From Pinus tabuliformis (Eukaryota > Streptophyta > Pinopsida > Pinales > Pinaceae): a stretch of DNA of 64,000 nt. The translations under genes and the position numbers were made by a program. This document shows, piece after piece, positions 31,914-44,376 of this stretch. Each line of letters starts with the position of its first letter. The first letter of the stretch is position 1. The stretch spans positions 1,281,652,277 through 1,281,716,276 of the forward strand of contig CM062818.1 of the NCBI GenBank assembly GCA_031772625.1, given 5' to 3'. The notes under the pieces are model-generated. The model was not told the DNA's origin. It worked only from the letters and a program-made list of their open reading frames with translations, and did not search any database.

Positions 31914-34129
31914 GAAACACCCTCCTCCCACACTTACCCAAGCTTATCGGTCCACTGGGGTAAATATGTGATGAAGTGTTACTCTGATATGATTTGACCT
32001 CCTAGATCACCTTAAGGAGGTGGAATCCATAAATCAACAATTTACAGACCTCCCCCAAGTGATACAAGACCCCTAGGAGCTAAACAACTACTCCAGGTGT
32101 CGAACCCTTGAGTCAATTTAGCTTCTCACTGAACTAGACCCCCAATTGCTCCCATGAAAAGCCCTTCAAGCGACTATAACCCTCCATTTTCTCCCATAAC
32201 AAGGCATCCATTTTCTCCCTCAAGTGATACGAGACCCCCAGGAGCTAACCAAATACTCCAGGTGTCCAACCCTTGAGTCACTTAGATTCTCATTTAACTA
32301 GACCCCTAGTTGCTCCCATGAAAAGCCCTCCAAGCAACTATAACCCTCCATTTTCTCCCACAACAAGGCGACTGTATCCTTTTGGAAGTTTTGTGTTAGG
32401 GACACTAAATTTTGAGCCATGTTTTGAGGGCTAGGACTCAGGCCTTTGCCCAGAACTTCATGAAAATTTCAGATATGATAAATAACAATGAAATAAGGTT
32501 ACTAATTCAAATGATTGAATAAGGACTTGACCTAACCCCTACCAACCATGACATACATTTCGTCAAACATATCATAAACATGTAATATACAAGTCATAAA
32601 TACACATTTGGACATAGGGGTCTCATACTCATCTGATAATCATCAAGAAGTACTGATGCCTCCTCATAATAGTTGCAATATCATATATTACGTAATGCAT
32701 TGATAAACATTTCATCTACTAATCAAAACATGATGAGAGTCATAATCCAATTTTGTCATAAACCATGCTAATAACTAGCAGAATAACAATGATGGAACAA
32801 CCATTAAAACCACATATTAACAAGTACATTTCCACATGGAACACAAGAGGAAAAGATCTCTTATTAACATATGCAAAATCTAACCAAGTCAAGGACTCGA
32901 CATATCACCCAACCATAGATTGGGTTGAACCAAATATTTATTTCATCCAATCACCCTCGTGCTATATTCCAAGCATGAATGTGCAACATACAACAAAACA
33001 CCTAGGGCTTCCTCAAGCTTTATCGTAACCCACCAAGGTATTCCTAGGCCCAAGCCCTCATCTATACAACTAGGCTTTAGTGCAATCCCGCTAAGGGATT
33101 CCTAGGCCCAAACAAGAAACACACACTACCAAGCTTTCCCACAATCCCACCACATACCAGTCCAAGGATCACTAGGTATCGACAAGAATGGATTCTTTTG
33201 TATCTCTCCACCTAAAATGAGATGAATTTGTCCATCTCCACCCTCTAGGATTTACCCTATATCCCACCATTTACCAATCAAGGATCCCTAGGCCCAATGA
33301 GGGTATACACAATTAGGCTTTACCACAATCCCACCTTCATTGGTCCAGGGATCCCTAGGCCTTGTGTTTCTCCTCGAGACAACCCCACTCAGTTTTGAAA
33401 CCATCTGAAAATCAGCCTCAACTAAATAAGAGAAACTCCATCACACCATGGCTATTCTAAAATGGAAATGTAAGGCTGAAAACCACTATCACACGTGGAA
33501 AAACGCATGCCAATGAGAACAAGAGAACCAAATATACACATACATGTACCATGAATGCCAAAAATAGCAAGGAAATCATACTTGTAACTCAATACCTGCA
33601 AGTAATCCCATTGTAGCTACTTGGTCCAACTCTTCCTTGCTTGATATTTGCTTCCCTTTGCTTTCTTGTCCTTTCTTTTCCTTCGTTCCTCCAATGCTAT
33701 AGTTTTCCAAGAATAATCTAAGTGTATGAGAGTATGAGAGATTATAAAGAATAAAGAGAGAGCTCTAAAACTAAACTAACAAAAGGTTTAACTGGCAAAA
33801 GCCATGAGTTGATCCTTAGAAGCCTTTTTATCATTGAGGCCTCAATTTTCTTCATTTTCCTTCATTTTTCCTTCAATTTCCCTCTCATGCAAACTTGTGA
33901 CCTTTCACCTTCCTTTTCTCCTATTTTCCTTTATTTTCATAAATAAATTCCAATTAATGCCTCTTTTCCTTTTCAAAGGCTTTGCCATTGCCTTTGCCAA
34001 TTTCCCCTAGCCATAGTAAACCAAATGAACACTTGCTAAATGTTCAACATGGAATACATGTCCCATGACCATGGTCTTATTTGCCTTTATTAATTTTATT
34101 ACATGTATTTTTAACCCAGGACTGTTATA
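31914..34129 (-). mobile_element. Family E: full inverted LTR (copy II)
   Basis: Reverse complement of LTR E, matching 6779-8846 but about 150 bp longer because of an internal 166-bp tandem duplication at about 32055-32370. It ends at CCAGGACTGTTATA, followed by the inverted polypurine tract. Confidence 0.75.
32055..32370 (-). repeat. 166-bp tandem duplication inside the inverted LTR
   Basis: The segment starting CAAGTGATAC occurs at 32055 and again at 32221, with matching downstream sequence (CAGGAGCTAA, CCCTTGAGTCA, CCATTTTCTCCC). Copy I has a single unit (about 6926-7075), so the duplication postdates the I/II duplication. Confidence 0.75.
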
Positions 34130-34468
34130 GAGCCCTTCCTCTTGGGGAACATTGTCCTGTGTTCTATGACACCCATAACCAGCAAGACCGTTGAAAACCA
34201 AAACATACTGCCTATGGAGCTTTATAACACAACTCATTGTATTATTTACAATGACCGCTGCTGAAACATGATAAACATACCGTTTACTAGAGATTTATAA
34301 AATAAACCATTATGGTATTTAAAATAACAACCGCATATACACTCATGCACATTTGCTTCACCCAAAAAATAATCATACTGTCTATGGAGCTTTAGAAATC
34401 CATGTTGATACATTATTTACAACAATATACACATGCACATTTTCTCAACCAGAAAATAAAAAGATATG
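34130..34468 (-). mobile_element. Family E: inverted 3' end of interior (copy II)
   Basis: Counterpart of 8847-9186, beginning with the inverted polypurine tract (GAGCCCTTCCTCTTGGG). Confidence 0.65.
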
Positions 34469-35205
34469 ATGCCTGTATCAACAATAAGAGAATCCATGTT
34501 GATAAATCTAGGGCATCGAGATTAGGTGATTTCTCTCAGTTATATAACTGCTTGTGAATGCTTTTTACTTATTGATTAGGATCTTCTTTTACCTGTGCTA
34601 TTATATTTTATTCTTCATCAAAAAGCTACTAAGCATAAACTATAAAGAGACAAGAAAAATAATATAGTCTATCAGCCAGGGCCAAAAACTCTCACTCTTG
34701 AGAGGAAAACCCGAAAAAATTATTCTTATTATAGAGATTCCAATCGATGAATATCAAGACCAATACCCTTGACCTATTTTCCACTACAATACCAAGACAC
34801 AAGTTCCCTTGATGATAATCAACCTTCTTCTCCTTCCTTTGTCTCAGCTCCTCTTCCACTTCGACCTTCTTCAACTTCAAATTTTTGGCCTCCTTGAATT
34901 AGGTCTACAATCCTAATTCAAAAACCCTAGCTTGTCTTATGCCTTAACTTTATTTTCTTTGGATAAGGTCTTCTTTTAGCTTGAATCAGCCTCCTTTCTG
35001 ACTTGAACTTCTTCCAACTTAGCTACCCAAGAGGACTATTTTTCTTCTCCTCCTTCTTTCGCAACTATTCTTTTGCTACCTCACACATGTAGAGGAAATT
35101 AGCACTAAAATAGACTTGAAAAAAATCGGTTTGTACTCTTCCCTCCTTTGCTTGATAATAAACTTCCTTAGCGATATTTTCACCCCTTACTGCAAACTTG
35201 ATGAT
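34469..35205 (-). other. Unassigned sequence, counterpart of 9187-9926
   Basis: Same non-E sequence as in copy I, with a minus-strand open frame (35065-35247) rich in Lys, Glu and Gln that family G interrupts. Not recognised. Confidence 0.3.
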
Positions 35206-36546
35206 TGTTCGGTAAAATTGACTTGGGGTTTGAGTCAAGGTTGACATGGTTAAATAGTAGTGGTTTTGGGCACATGGTATAGTGTACCCATGGTATTATG
35301 GTACATTCTATTGCATGTAACAGCGCCTATAAAAGGGTGGGAATACTTCATTGTAATGCAGGCCTGAAGGTGAGCGGTTAAGTTTCACTTAGCCAAATCG
35401 GCCAGGGATTTGGCCAATGCTAATAAGATCTCATTGGGTTGGGTTTTCCCCTAAATTTGGGGTTTTCTTGGATAAATATTATGCGTATAATATTTATGTC
35501 TATTGTTGCTAGTTATTTTATTATTCCTCTAATCTTAGTAAATCTTAGTAATAATTTATCTCTCTGCTGTAAATTTCTTAACAACTTGTATCAGAGTGAA
35601 GTTGGCTTCATAAGGAATTTTTTTTTTGCAAAGGGTTTATATTGGCCTGGTAGATAGAGAGATAATTGAGTTTTTCTTGTAGATCTGGATCAAAAGAAAT
35701 AGAATATGAAGCAAATCTGCACACTACTGGGTCATGAGAGATTCAATGGATGCGGAAGATATGTGCATGTGGATTAATTAATTGATGAACCATGTACCTG
35801 AAAATAATGCCTAGATAATTGGTGATTACAGTGGCTAGTTACCCATGTAATTCGGTAGATGGGTTCTTTTTATATGGACAATGATGTCATATGTACAAAG
35901 ACAACAACAAGGGTAAACAAAAAAAAAATACTATAATGGAGTGAAATTTTTAATTTGCATGTAAATGGGCATACTGTTGTAAGATCTCGTAAGGCATGCG
36001 TACCCTTGGGTAATTACCAGGAAATTCTGGGTTATACCTAGGTAATAGGGGGATGTTGGGTTAACAAATATCAAGTAAAAACATTGAAGAGGGTAAGGGC
36101 TAGAGTGAGCGGGATTGTCCCACTTAGCAGGTTTTGGTTGGATTTAGTCAAGGAACACCATGTCAAGTTTAAGGGGGGAATTGTTAGGTAAAATTGACTC
36201 GGGGTTTGAGTCAAGGTTGACTTGGTTAAATAGTAGTGCTTTTGGGCACATGGTATAGTGTACCCATGGTATTATGGTCCGTGGTATGGAATTTAATGGA
36301 GCCTATAAAAGGGTGGGAATTCTTCATTGTAATGCAGGCCTGGAGGTGAGAGGTGAAGGCTCACTTGGCCGGATTGGCCAGAGTTTTTGCCAATGCTAAT
36401 GAGATCTCATGGGGTTGGGTTTTTCCTGGATAAATTTCATGTGTATAATATTTATGTGTATTCTTGTTGGCTATTTTATTATTCCTCTCTTTAAATCTTG
36501 ATAAATCTCAGTAATAATTTATCTCTCTACTGTAAATTTCTTAATA
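35206..36546 (+). mobile_element. Family G: complete small LTR element
   Basis: Left LTR 35206-35583 and right LTR 36182-36546 (TGTTAGGTAAAATTGAC...TTTCTTAACA/AATA) enclose about 600 bp without coding capacity. A primer site (TTGTATCAGAGTG, near initiator-Met type) follows the left LTR by two to three bases. A purine tract (AAGGGGGGAA, 36171-36180) precedes the right LTR. Flanks GATGAT on both sides give a TSD of 5 bp within one base of uncertainty. It is a TRIM-like non-autonomous element. Each LTR has a TATAAAAGGGT box (near 35331 and 36303). Confidence 0.8.
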
Positions 36547-36989
36547 GATGATAACCAAAAATATCTCTCTAAAATGATGTCAAGCTTCCCTATTAATAGT
36601 TTTTTTATCATCAAAATAAGCCGAATTGTTGGAGGGTGAGCCGATGTTTCATTTGGAGGATATTATTTATTCTATTTTGAGGCCAACTTGAAGGAGAGGT
36701 CTTGTGCTTGTCTTGGAGGGATTTCATACTTATCTAATCAATCATACAAAATGTAACATGCCCAAGAAAGTTCCTTCATATATGACATAGACTCAAATTA
36801 ACTTTTATGACGATGAGAAATCCTACAGGCTCACAATGGGAGCCATCACTAAAATAAAATTCCTTTCTCATGAAACCCATGAGACAAGCATTATAATAAT
36901 AATTTTATTTTTCTTCTTTTCATCAATTACATAAAATCAAAATTACACATGTCATTATGAATACTGAACCTAGTTACACTTTCCAACAA
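36547..36989. other. Unassigned AT-rich sequence
   Basis: Continuation of the sequence interrupted by family G, then AT-rich DNA with a TGTAACATGCCC motif near 36750 that resembles a plant LTR start. No partner LTR is visible. No gene can be supported. Confidence 0.35.
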
Positions 36990-38417
36990 TCCAGAGGCTC
37001 AACCTCCACCATTATAATAATATCATGATTCACCTCCTTTTGAGAAAGTCCATAATCCACTTCCAAAGTCAAAGCTACATCCAATTTCCATCGCTACAAT
37101 CCTATGCCACTTGTCCTCTCAGTGAAAAGTTATCGGCTCATTATTCCAGGGCACACTCCCAATGTGCTTTTGATTCCATTTGGTAATTCTAATAAACAAA
37201 AAAAATCCATCCCCAACCTTCCCTTCTTTGCTACATAGTCCCTCAGGCAATCTGATCACCCCCTTTCGTGCAATCACTCACCTTCCAAGTTCCCCTACAT
37301 CCCCTTTCTCAAGTGATACATCCCTTTGCAAGGTTTCCTCGCATCGGAAGATACAAAAACCAAGGCATATCCATGCCTCAAAACCATCATACTGGCCATA
37401 GTATGCTCATGGTAGTTAATGGACACTATTGGGTACCAGTGTCCCACAATGGCCCTGCTCCTGAAGTGATTTACCAACATATTGTTTCTTGTTCCAATTT
37501 CTTTCACTGACATTGCTAATTCTTGCAGTCGATTTCAACCACCAACTCTGGGCATTTCCATGTTTTCTTGTACCAAGCAGATATTCCCATTAGATTCAAA
37601 ATGAATTGAAATAAATCCAAATCATACCTCATTTTTGGCCCATCAATAAGGTACACTTGCACTTATATTCACTTCTTGTTACAACAAGCCAAACCATCTC
37701 TTGACCAAATCAGCATGTATAGACATATCACATCCAGTTAGCTCAAAACCATGAAATTTTAGGAGCTAATATTCACAGGTGGACTAATTTTAGATGATTT
37801 TTCCAAAAGAAAGATTCTCCAATTTCCATTTTTTATAAAAATGATTCACCCAAATTTTACAATATAAAATTATTTTATCATAAAAATCGCCAACATTATA
37901 TAGAAAGTATATATAAAATCATTATAAATTCGAATAATTTTACAAATACATCAATAAACATTTTATAGTTTTCATATTAGGGACTAGTGAGATTCACCAA
38001 TATTTTTAAACTTCAGGATAATTTTCCATCTTTCAAATTTTCCCTTCTCAAAACACAACCATCATAGATCAAATCATGAATCACATGCAATCATCATAAA
38101 CTAGAATCATAGATCACACGTAACCATCATAAATCAGAATCATAGATAACATGCATAATAAAATTGAAATAAAATATTGATACTTATCCTTTAATCGATT
38201 ATTTATTTTATATTTGTCCTTTGTCCTTTCTGTACACACATCAAATTGGTTGCCACACCCAGAAAACACCTAGTACCTTCTCTCCTCTTCAATCACATAC
38301 ACATACACATAGTGTACACCACACGCATATACCCACACACAACATACAACACCACACAATACATACACCTACACTCGGTGTACAACTCCACACATATATG
38401 TACACATAGTACATATA
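36990..38417 (-). mobile_element. Family E interior fragment, inverted, next to copy III
   Basis: Reverse-complement match to the distal interior of E (about 40600-41600 of copy III), including a reversed piece of the minisatellite at 38285-38415. It ends head-to-head against the forward copy III interior at 38418, giving a hairpin-like inverted repeat with arms about 1 kb long. A 298-bp extra block (37749-38046) interrupts it. Confidence 0.7.
37749..38046. mobile_element. 298-bp AT-rich insertion with 7-bp direct repeats
   Basis: Relative to the other E copies, a 298-bp block is inserted here and flanked by CTCAAAA on both sides (37742-37748 and 38047-38053). Removing the block and one CTCAAAA restores the sequence found in copies III and IV. 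It is very AT-rich (AATTTTA, ATTATTTTAT). I see no clear terminal inverted repeat, so it could be a MITE relative, a SINE or filler DNA. Confidence 0.5.
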
Positions 38418-41400
38418 GTAAGACTCCATTGTAGCAAGGTAAAAGGTAAAAGAAAGTAATTAGGTAAGAATTCCTTTGGCTACATTTGGAAATTACAATT
38501 CCAAACAAATGAGTGCTTTGCATAAATATAGAAAGTCTTCTTAACCTTGATTTCATATGATACTATATGGATAGTGCTATATTCATGAACATGTATTTGA
38601 GAGGTGTAAAAACAAGTTTCTAGTTATAACTGGATCAATGATGGGAATTGGAGTCCCTTGAGAGATGGCATGGATGTGTTCAAGTACAAGGAAACGTGCT
38701 TGGCATAACAAGGTAGGCTAATTGGTATATCGTTATATTTATTTATACACTGAAAATCATGTGTTTATGGTAGTATGATGCAAGGAGTTGCATGGCAAGA
38801 GTGGTTGCCATGAAATCTTGAAGAAGAATGAGGTTGAGATTTCCCTTGGAAGCATTTGGAATCCATGGGGTTGAGTCATGGTGTTTGTTGCTAGTTTTGT
38901 GCTTTCAATGCTTAATGATCTGTTTGTGCTTGATTTGTAGTTTTGTTTATGTTTGGTGCATTGCCATGTCACTTTGTTTGTGGTGTCATATTGTTATTGG
39001 TTGTCATGATTTTCTTCTTGTTTTCTTGTTTTTATTATCTTTTATGTCTTTAGGTTCTTGGGAATTTGTTTGGGAAAGAGGAAAGTTAATGGATCTTGAG
39101 GAGAGTTGTGTGGTACTCAACAAGTAATTTGATACCTAGATGGAGCTCAATGCATGAATAAAGGGAAGTTAAAAGCAACAGTATGATAGTCGATTGAGTT
39201 GGTTGGGTCCCTTGGGATAAATGGAAAGTGGCAGGACAATCATGAGAAAGGTAATAGGAAAGGTAAGGTGAATGGATTTGAGGCATCAGATGCCTTGGCT
39301 AAGTTGGGGACGACTGTTGTTCTCAATGTTTTGCATTTTGTGCACAGATAAAAGGATTTCGCTTCACCTTGACCTTATGATATCTGGTAATTATGTTGTG
39401 ATCATGATTATGTTGATGTCTCTATATGTATACATGTATGCATCTATGTTGTTGTCTGACAGGTTTGTCAGAGATCATGATTGTTTTAAGATAATGTTTA
39501 TATGGATGTATGTATGTGTGTGTGTATGTATGTAATTTTCGGACATGATCATCATGGAGCATGCTTGTGGAGGAATGATTTCTTATGAAAGTGAATGACA
39601 TGAAGAGGTTCATGGTTTAAGAGGTATCAAGTTGGAAGATTAGCCCTGACAAACATATGATGTCAGTATCATGTGGATATGCATTGATATTATGTGTTTA
39701 TGTTATTTCTATGTTTATTTTATGGACATGTAATGATGAGGGATACATTAGCGGAATAAAACGAATGTAATTTGTGGTACACTGGAACATGCATGAATAG
39801 TGGAAAGACACTAAAAGCAAGGTTGCTTAGTAGAGTCAGTTTGTGGTCTCTGGATGTATAGTACTACTATTGTGTATATATTGTACATATTGTACATGTT
39901 GTACCTATCATGTTCTATACATGCAGTGTTGTGTATATATGGTGTTGTGTACATGTCTTTTAATCAATGTTGTGTACAAATGGTGTTGTACACATGTTGG
40001 ATATGCGATGTTGTGTACAGATGGTGTTGTATGCATGTTGGATATATGGTGTTTTGTACATATGGTGCTTTGTGCATGTTGCATATGCAGTGTTGTGTGC
40101 ATGATTCTACATGTAATGTTGTGTGCATGTGGTGTTGTGTACATGTTGTACATGGGATGTTGTGTGCAGGTGGTGTTGTGTACATGTCGTGCATATGGTG
40201 ATGTGTATTTGGTGTTGTGTACATGTCATACATGTGGTGATGTGTACTAGTGGTTTTGTGTACACGTTGTGCAGGTGGGGTTGAGTACATGTGGTGTTGT
40301 GTACACATTGTGCAGGTGGCACTATGTACATATGGTATTGTGTACACATCATACACATTGTGTTGCGCATGAGTGGTACTTTGTTATTCTGTTATGGGGA
40401 TTGTGTAGTTGTTGTATTGTGACATGTGTATTCATTGTGTTGTACTCTATGTACGTACATATGTTGTGTTATAAATGAGGTGTAGGTGTATGTGTTGTGT
40501 TGTACACTAGGTGTAGGTGTATGTATTGTGTTGTGTTGTACACAGGGTGTAGGTGTATGTGTTGGGTAGTACACCATGTGTGGGTGTATGTGTGTGATGT
40601 AAATTGTGTGTGTGTGTGTGTGTACATGTTTGAAGAGAAGTGAAGGCATTGAGTTCTTGCTAGATGCGGCAACTAATATGGTGTGTGCATGGAAAGGACA
40701 AAGAACAATGGTAGAAGCAAGAACTAATTGAAGGATACGTATCAATAGTTTATTTTATTTTTAGTTATGCATGTGATCTATGACTCTGATTTATGATGTT
40801 TACATGTGATCTATGATTCTAGTTTATGATCATTGCATGTGATTCATGTTTTTGATTCATGATGGTTGATTTTTGAGCTAACCGGATGTGATAAGTTTAT
40901 ACATGATTATTTGATCAAACGGGTAGTTTGACTTGTTGTGACAGGAAGTGAATAGAATTGCAAGTGTTCCTTATTGAGGGGCCACCAATGATGTATCATT
41001 TGGATTTATATCAATTCATTTTGAATCTAATGGGAATTATGTTCTTAGTACAGGAAATCATGGAAATGCCCAGACTGGGTGGTTGAAACCAACTGCAAGA
41101 ATTAGCAGTGTCAGTGTCAGTGTCGGACATTGGTAGCCAATAGTATCCATTGATTTCCATGAGCATGCTATGATAAATATGATGGATTTGAGGTAGGCAT
41201 ATTCCTTGGTTTTTGTATCTTAATATGTGAGGAAACCTTGCCAAGGGAGGGGACACCCAAGGGACTATGTAGCAGAGAAGGGGATACTCGCAGAATTCAC
41301 AAGGTGTGTGACTGCATGGAAGAGGGTGATGGGATTGCCTGAGGCACTATGTAGTAGAGAAGGAATGTTAGGGACTGATTTGTTTTGGACATTGGCATTA

Positions 41401-41948
41401 TAAAATGGAATCACATGCACATTGGGAGTGTGCCCTGGCACAATGAGCTGATAAATGTTCACTGAGAGGACAAGTGGCACAAAATTGTAGCATTGGACAT
41501 TGGATACAACTTTGACTTTGGCAGTGGATTCTCAACTTTCTGGGAAGGAGGTTAATCCTAGTATTACTTTGAGGGTGGATGTGTGAGCCTCTAGAATTCC
41601 TTGTTGCTTATACAGGCATCATATCTTTTATTTGTTGGTTGAGAAAATGTGCATATTTGTATATTAATGTAAATATTGTATTGAGTTGTGTTTATAAATA
41701 TCCATAGACAATATTTTTATTTGATGGCTGAAGAAAATGTGCATGAGAGTATATGTGGTTGTTATTGTAAATAGCGTAATGAGTTGTGTTATAAAGCTCC
41801 AGTAAACGATACAGTTGTCATGTTTCCAGCAATGCTCATTGTAAATATTGCAACAAGTTGTGCTATAAAGTTCCATAGGATGTATGTTTTTCTTTCGGCG
41901 ACTTGTTGGTTTATAGGTGACATTGAACACAAAGGACAATGTTCCCCC
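38418..41948 (+). mobile_element. Family E copy III: non-coding interior, 5' truncated
   Basis: Matches copy IV from about 57375 to 61044 at a constant offset of about 19.09 kb. It begins in mid-interior where the inverted fragment ends, so 5' LTR and primer site are missing. It contains the microsatellite (about 39505-39535) and the minisatellite (39855-40625), then runs to a polypurine tract. The end has three related segments (TTTATAAATATCCATAG, TTATAAAGCTCCAGTA, TATAAAGTTCCATAGG). No protein domain is readable. Confidence 0.75.
39855..40625 (+). repeat. GTGTTGTGTACATG-type minisatellite, copy III
   Basis: Same array type as at 4570; ends in a GGTGTAGGTGTATGT sub-array and a short TG run (about 40602-40622). 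Confidence 0.85.
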
Positions 41949-41959
41949 AAGGGGGAGGG
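41949..41959 (+). other. Polypurine tract of E copy III
   Basis: AAGGGGGAGGG three bases before the LTR start TGTAAAAACC at 41963. Confidence 0.75.
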
Positions 41960-41962
41960 TTC

Positions 41963-42287
41963 TGTAAAAACCTTGGTTGATTTTTGATGTAAAAAAAATA
42001 TAAGACCAAGGTGATGGGAAACGTATTCCAAGTTGAATGTTGGAAAATACATCCTAGTGGGTGTTCATTTGGTTTATTATGGCTAAAGGAAATTGGCAGA
42101 GGAAATGGAAAAGGCAAAGAGGCATTAATTGGCATTTTATTTATCAAAATAAAGGAAAATAGGAGAATAGGAAGATGAACAGTCACAAATTTGCACGAGG
42201 AGGAAATTAAAGGAAAAATAGAGGAAAATGAAGAAAATAGAGGCCTTCATGATAAAAAGGCTTCTGAGGATCAATTCATGGATTTTG
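41963..42287 (+). mobile_element. Family E: partial LTR start, followed by a second LTR start
   Basis: The first 325 bp of an LTR (TGTAAAAACC ... TTCATGGATTTTG), cut off where a new LTR start (TGTAACAGCCC) begins at 42288. Copy IV has exactly the same doubling (61059-61383, then 61384). Confidence 0.7.
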
Positions 42288-43869
42288 TGTAACAGCCCTG
42301 GTGAAAATTCGATGTAATAAAACTTAATAATGGAAAAATAATAACCACGGTTGATGGGACACTTATTCTAAGCTGAATGTTGGGTAAGACATCCTAATGT
42401 GGGAGTTCATTTTCTTATTAATGGCTAAGGAAATTGGAAAAGGCAATGGATTAGGCTTTGGAAAGGAAAAATGGCATTTTTTGGCTCTTTATTTATGAAA
42501 ATAATGGAAATTAGGAGAAAAGGGAGGTGAAAGGTCACAGGTTGCATGCGAGGAGGAAATTGAAGAAAATAATGGAAAATGAAGAAAATAGAGGCCTCAT
42601 TCATAAAAAGGCTTCTGAGGATTAGTTGGTAACCTTTTGTGAGTTCATCTTTGGAGCTCTCTCATTATTCTCTCGCTCTCTCATACTCTTGGATACTTAG
42701 AGTTTTCGTGGAGCACTCTTGGAGGGTGTGGCATGCTTGGATTTTTGGAGCAAGAAGGTAAGGGAAGAGTAGGAAAGCACAAGAAGCCATCGTGATCAAT
42801 AACTACAATATTTTTCTTGCAAGTACCAAGTTGCATGTATGTTTTCCTCATTAATTTTGGTATGAATGCCATATGCATGTGGTTCTTTGGTCACGATCTG
42901 TCACTAGCATGGAGGATTTCCAGGATTAGTAGTGGATTGCCTTGCCTTTCCATTTCCTGGATAGCCATGGATATTGTGGGTTTATTTTATTGTTTTATTT
43001 TGGTTGTTTCTCATGATTCCTTAGCTTGAGTAGAGTTATTAATTCCTTGAAGTGCTAGTTGGAAAAATGCTCTATAAGCCTTATAACAACTTGGGTTGAG
43101 TTACTAGTCCTAGAAGCCTTGGGTGGACAAATGCTCTCGGAGCCCTTGGCGGGTTGAGTTACTAGTCCTGGAAGTCTTGGTTGGATAAACTATTTGCAAG
43201 CCCTTGGTGGGCTGATTTACTATTCCCGGAAGCCTTGTTTGGAACAAACACTCTGAAATCCCTGTAAGGCTTGGATAGAGACCAATTTGATGATTGTTTT
43301 GTGATGTCTGACCATGAGGTGGAACCATTGTTTGATGGGTTGAGGTGGATGGCCTCTAGAATTCTTGAATGGTTTAGATTGATGTGTTCTATGACATCCC
43401 ACATTCATGCTTGGAATATGGGACGAGGGTGAATGGATGAAGCGAGATTTGGCTCAACCATTCTACGGTTGTGTCGAATATGGAAGTCTCATACCGGGTT
43501 TGGATTTTGCATCATCAATAAGAGGTTATTTCTCCTTATATTTCTATGAGTGTTATATTGGTTTATAGGCGGATCATATGATTGTGATTTTATTGGTATT
43601 TTTGTTGCTATTATGTTGGTCATGTATGTGTTTTATGATAGTAGTTATGTATGGCTCGCATCATGTTTTTACTTGTAAACGAATGAACAATGTATCTATG
43701 ACCTAATTGATGAAATGATAGTTAATGTGTTGAGGCATCAATGCTTCTTAGTGATTCTCAGCTAAGTATGAGACCCCTATCCTTAGATTCGTTATTTACA
43801 CCTGTACATTACATATTCATGATATGTTTGACGAAATGCTTGTCATGGCTAGTAGGGTTACAGGTAAGG
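42288..43869 (+). mobile_element. Family E copy III 3' LTR, subtype b, interrupted by family F
   Basis: Starts TGTAACAGCCCTGG. It shares its first 400 bp and the later ATTCATGCTTGGAATATGG block with other E LTRs, but its tandem array differs: units of about 60 bp on GAAGCCTTGG...GGGTTGAGTTACTAG (43060-43260) replace the CCTAGGAATCC array. At 43870 an F-family LTR begins. Confidence 0.7.
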
Positions 43870-44357
43870 TGATGCAGGTGCATACAATATGGGTCAATTG
43901 TTTACTAGGGGAGTTTATTTGCAAAATTAGAATTTAATTAATTATTGCATTGTTTTATAGTTTTTAAGAGAGAATGAAGATTATTGTAAATAGGAGAAGA
44001 TTCAAGAGTATTGTGGAAGGTTTGAGATGATTATGCATTAGTTAACTCTTATCTAGGGATATGATATTAGATGAGAGATGTTAGGGATCATGAGATATTT
44101 TGGGAGTTAGTTTAGGGATCTAGAAGCTACCTTGGGTTCTCATCCATTTGTATAAATTGAGGTGAGCCATGAGGCATGTATGTATGTAGAAGTGTGTGAG
44201 TGAGTGTGAGGAATGAGAGGCCAATCATCGGGCCATGATTCCTCTTGTAAATATTATGTTATTTGTATTTTTTTATTGGGTGAATCTCAGTTCATTTCTA
44301 GTATCATGTAGTGTGTTTATGATTATGTTGCAGACCTATCGTTATTTGACCTATGTA
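43870..44357 (+). mobile_element. Family F LTR (copy III)
   Basis: 488 bp from TGATGCAGGTGC to TTTGACCTATGTA. The termini are inverted repeats of each other for 9 of 10 bases in the better-kept copy IV (ACCTGCGTCA). A TATAAAT box lies at 44151-44157. A primer site follows at 44365. Copia-like by LTR size and primer type; assignment to copia is an inference. Confidence 0.7.
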
Positions 44358-44364
44358 AAATTTT

Positions 44365-44376
44365 TGGTATTAGAGC
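44365..44376 (+). other. Primer binding site of family F (copy III)
   Basis: TGGTATTAGAGC, one base from the initiator-Met complement, seven bases after the LTR. Confidence 0.75.

Noticed and set aside
36750..36765. TGTAACATGCCC as the start of another LTR
   Set aside because: No matching end, partner LTR, primer site or TSD could be found within the window.
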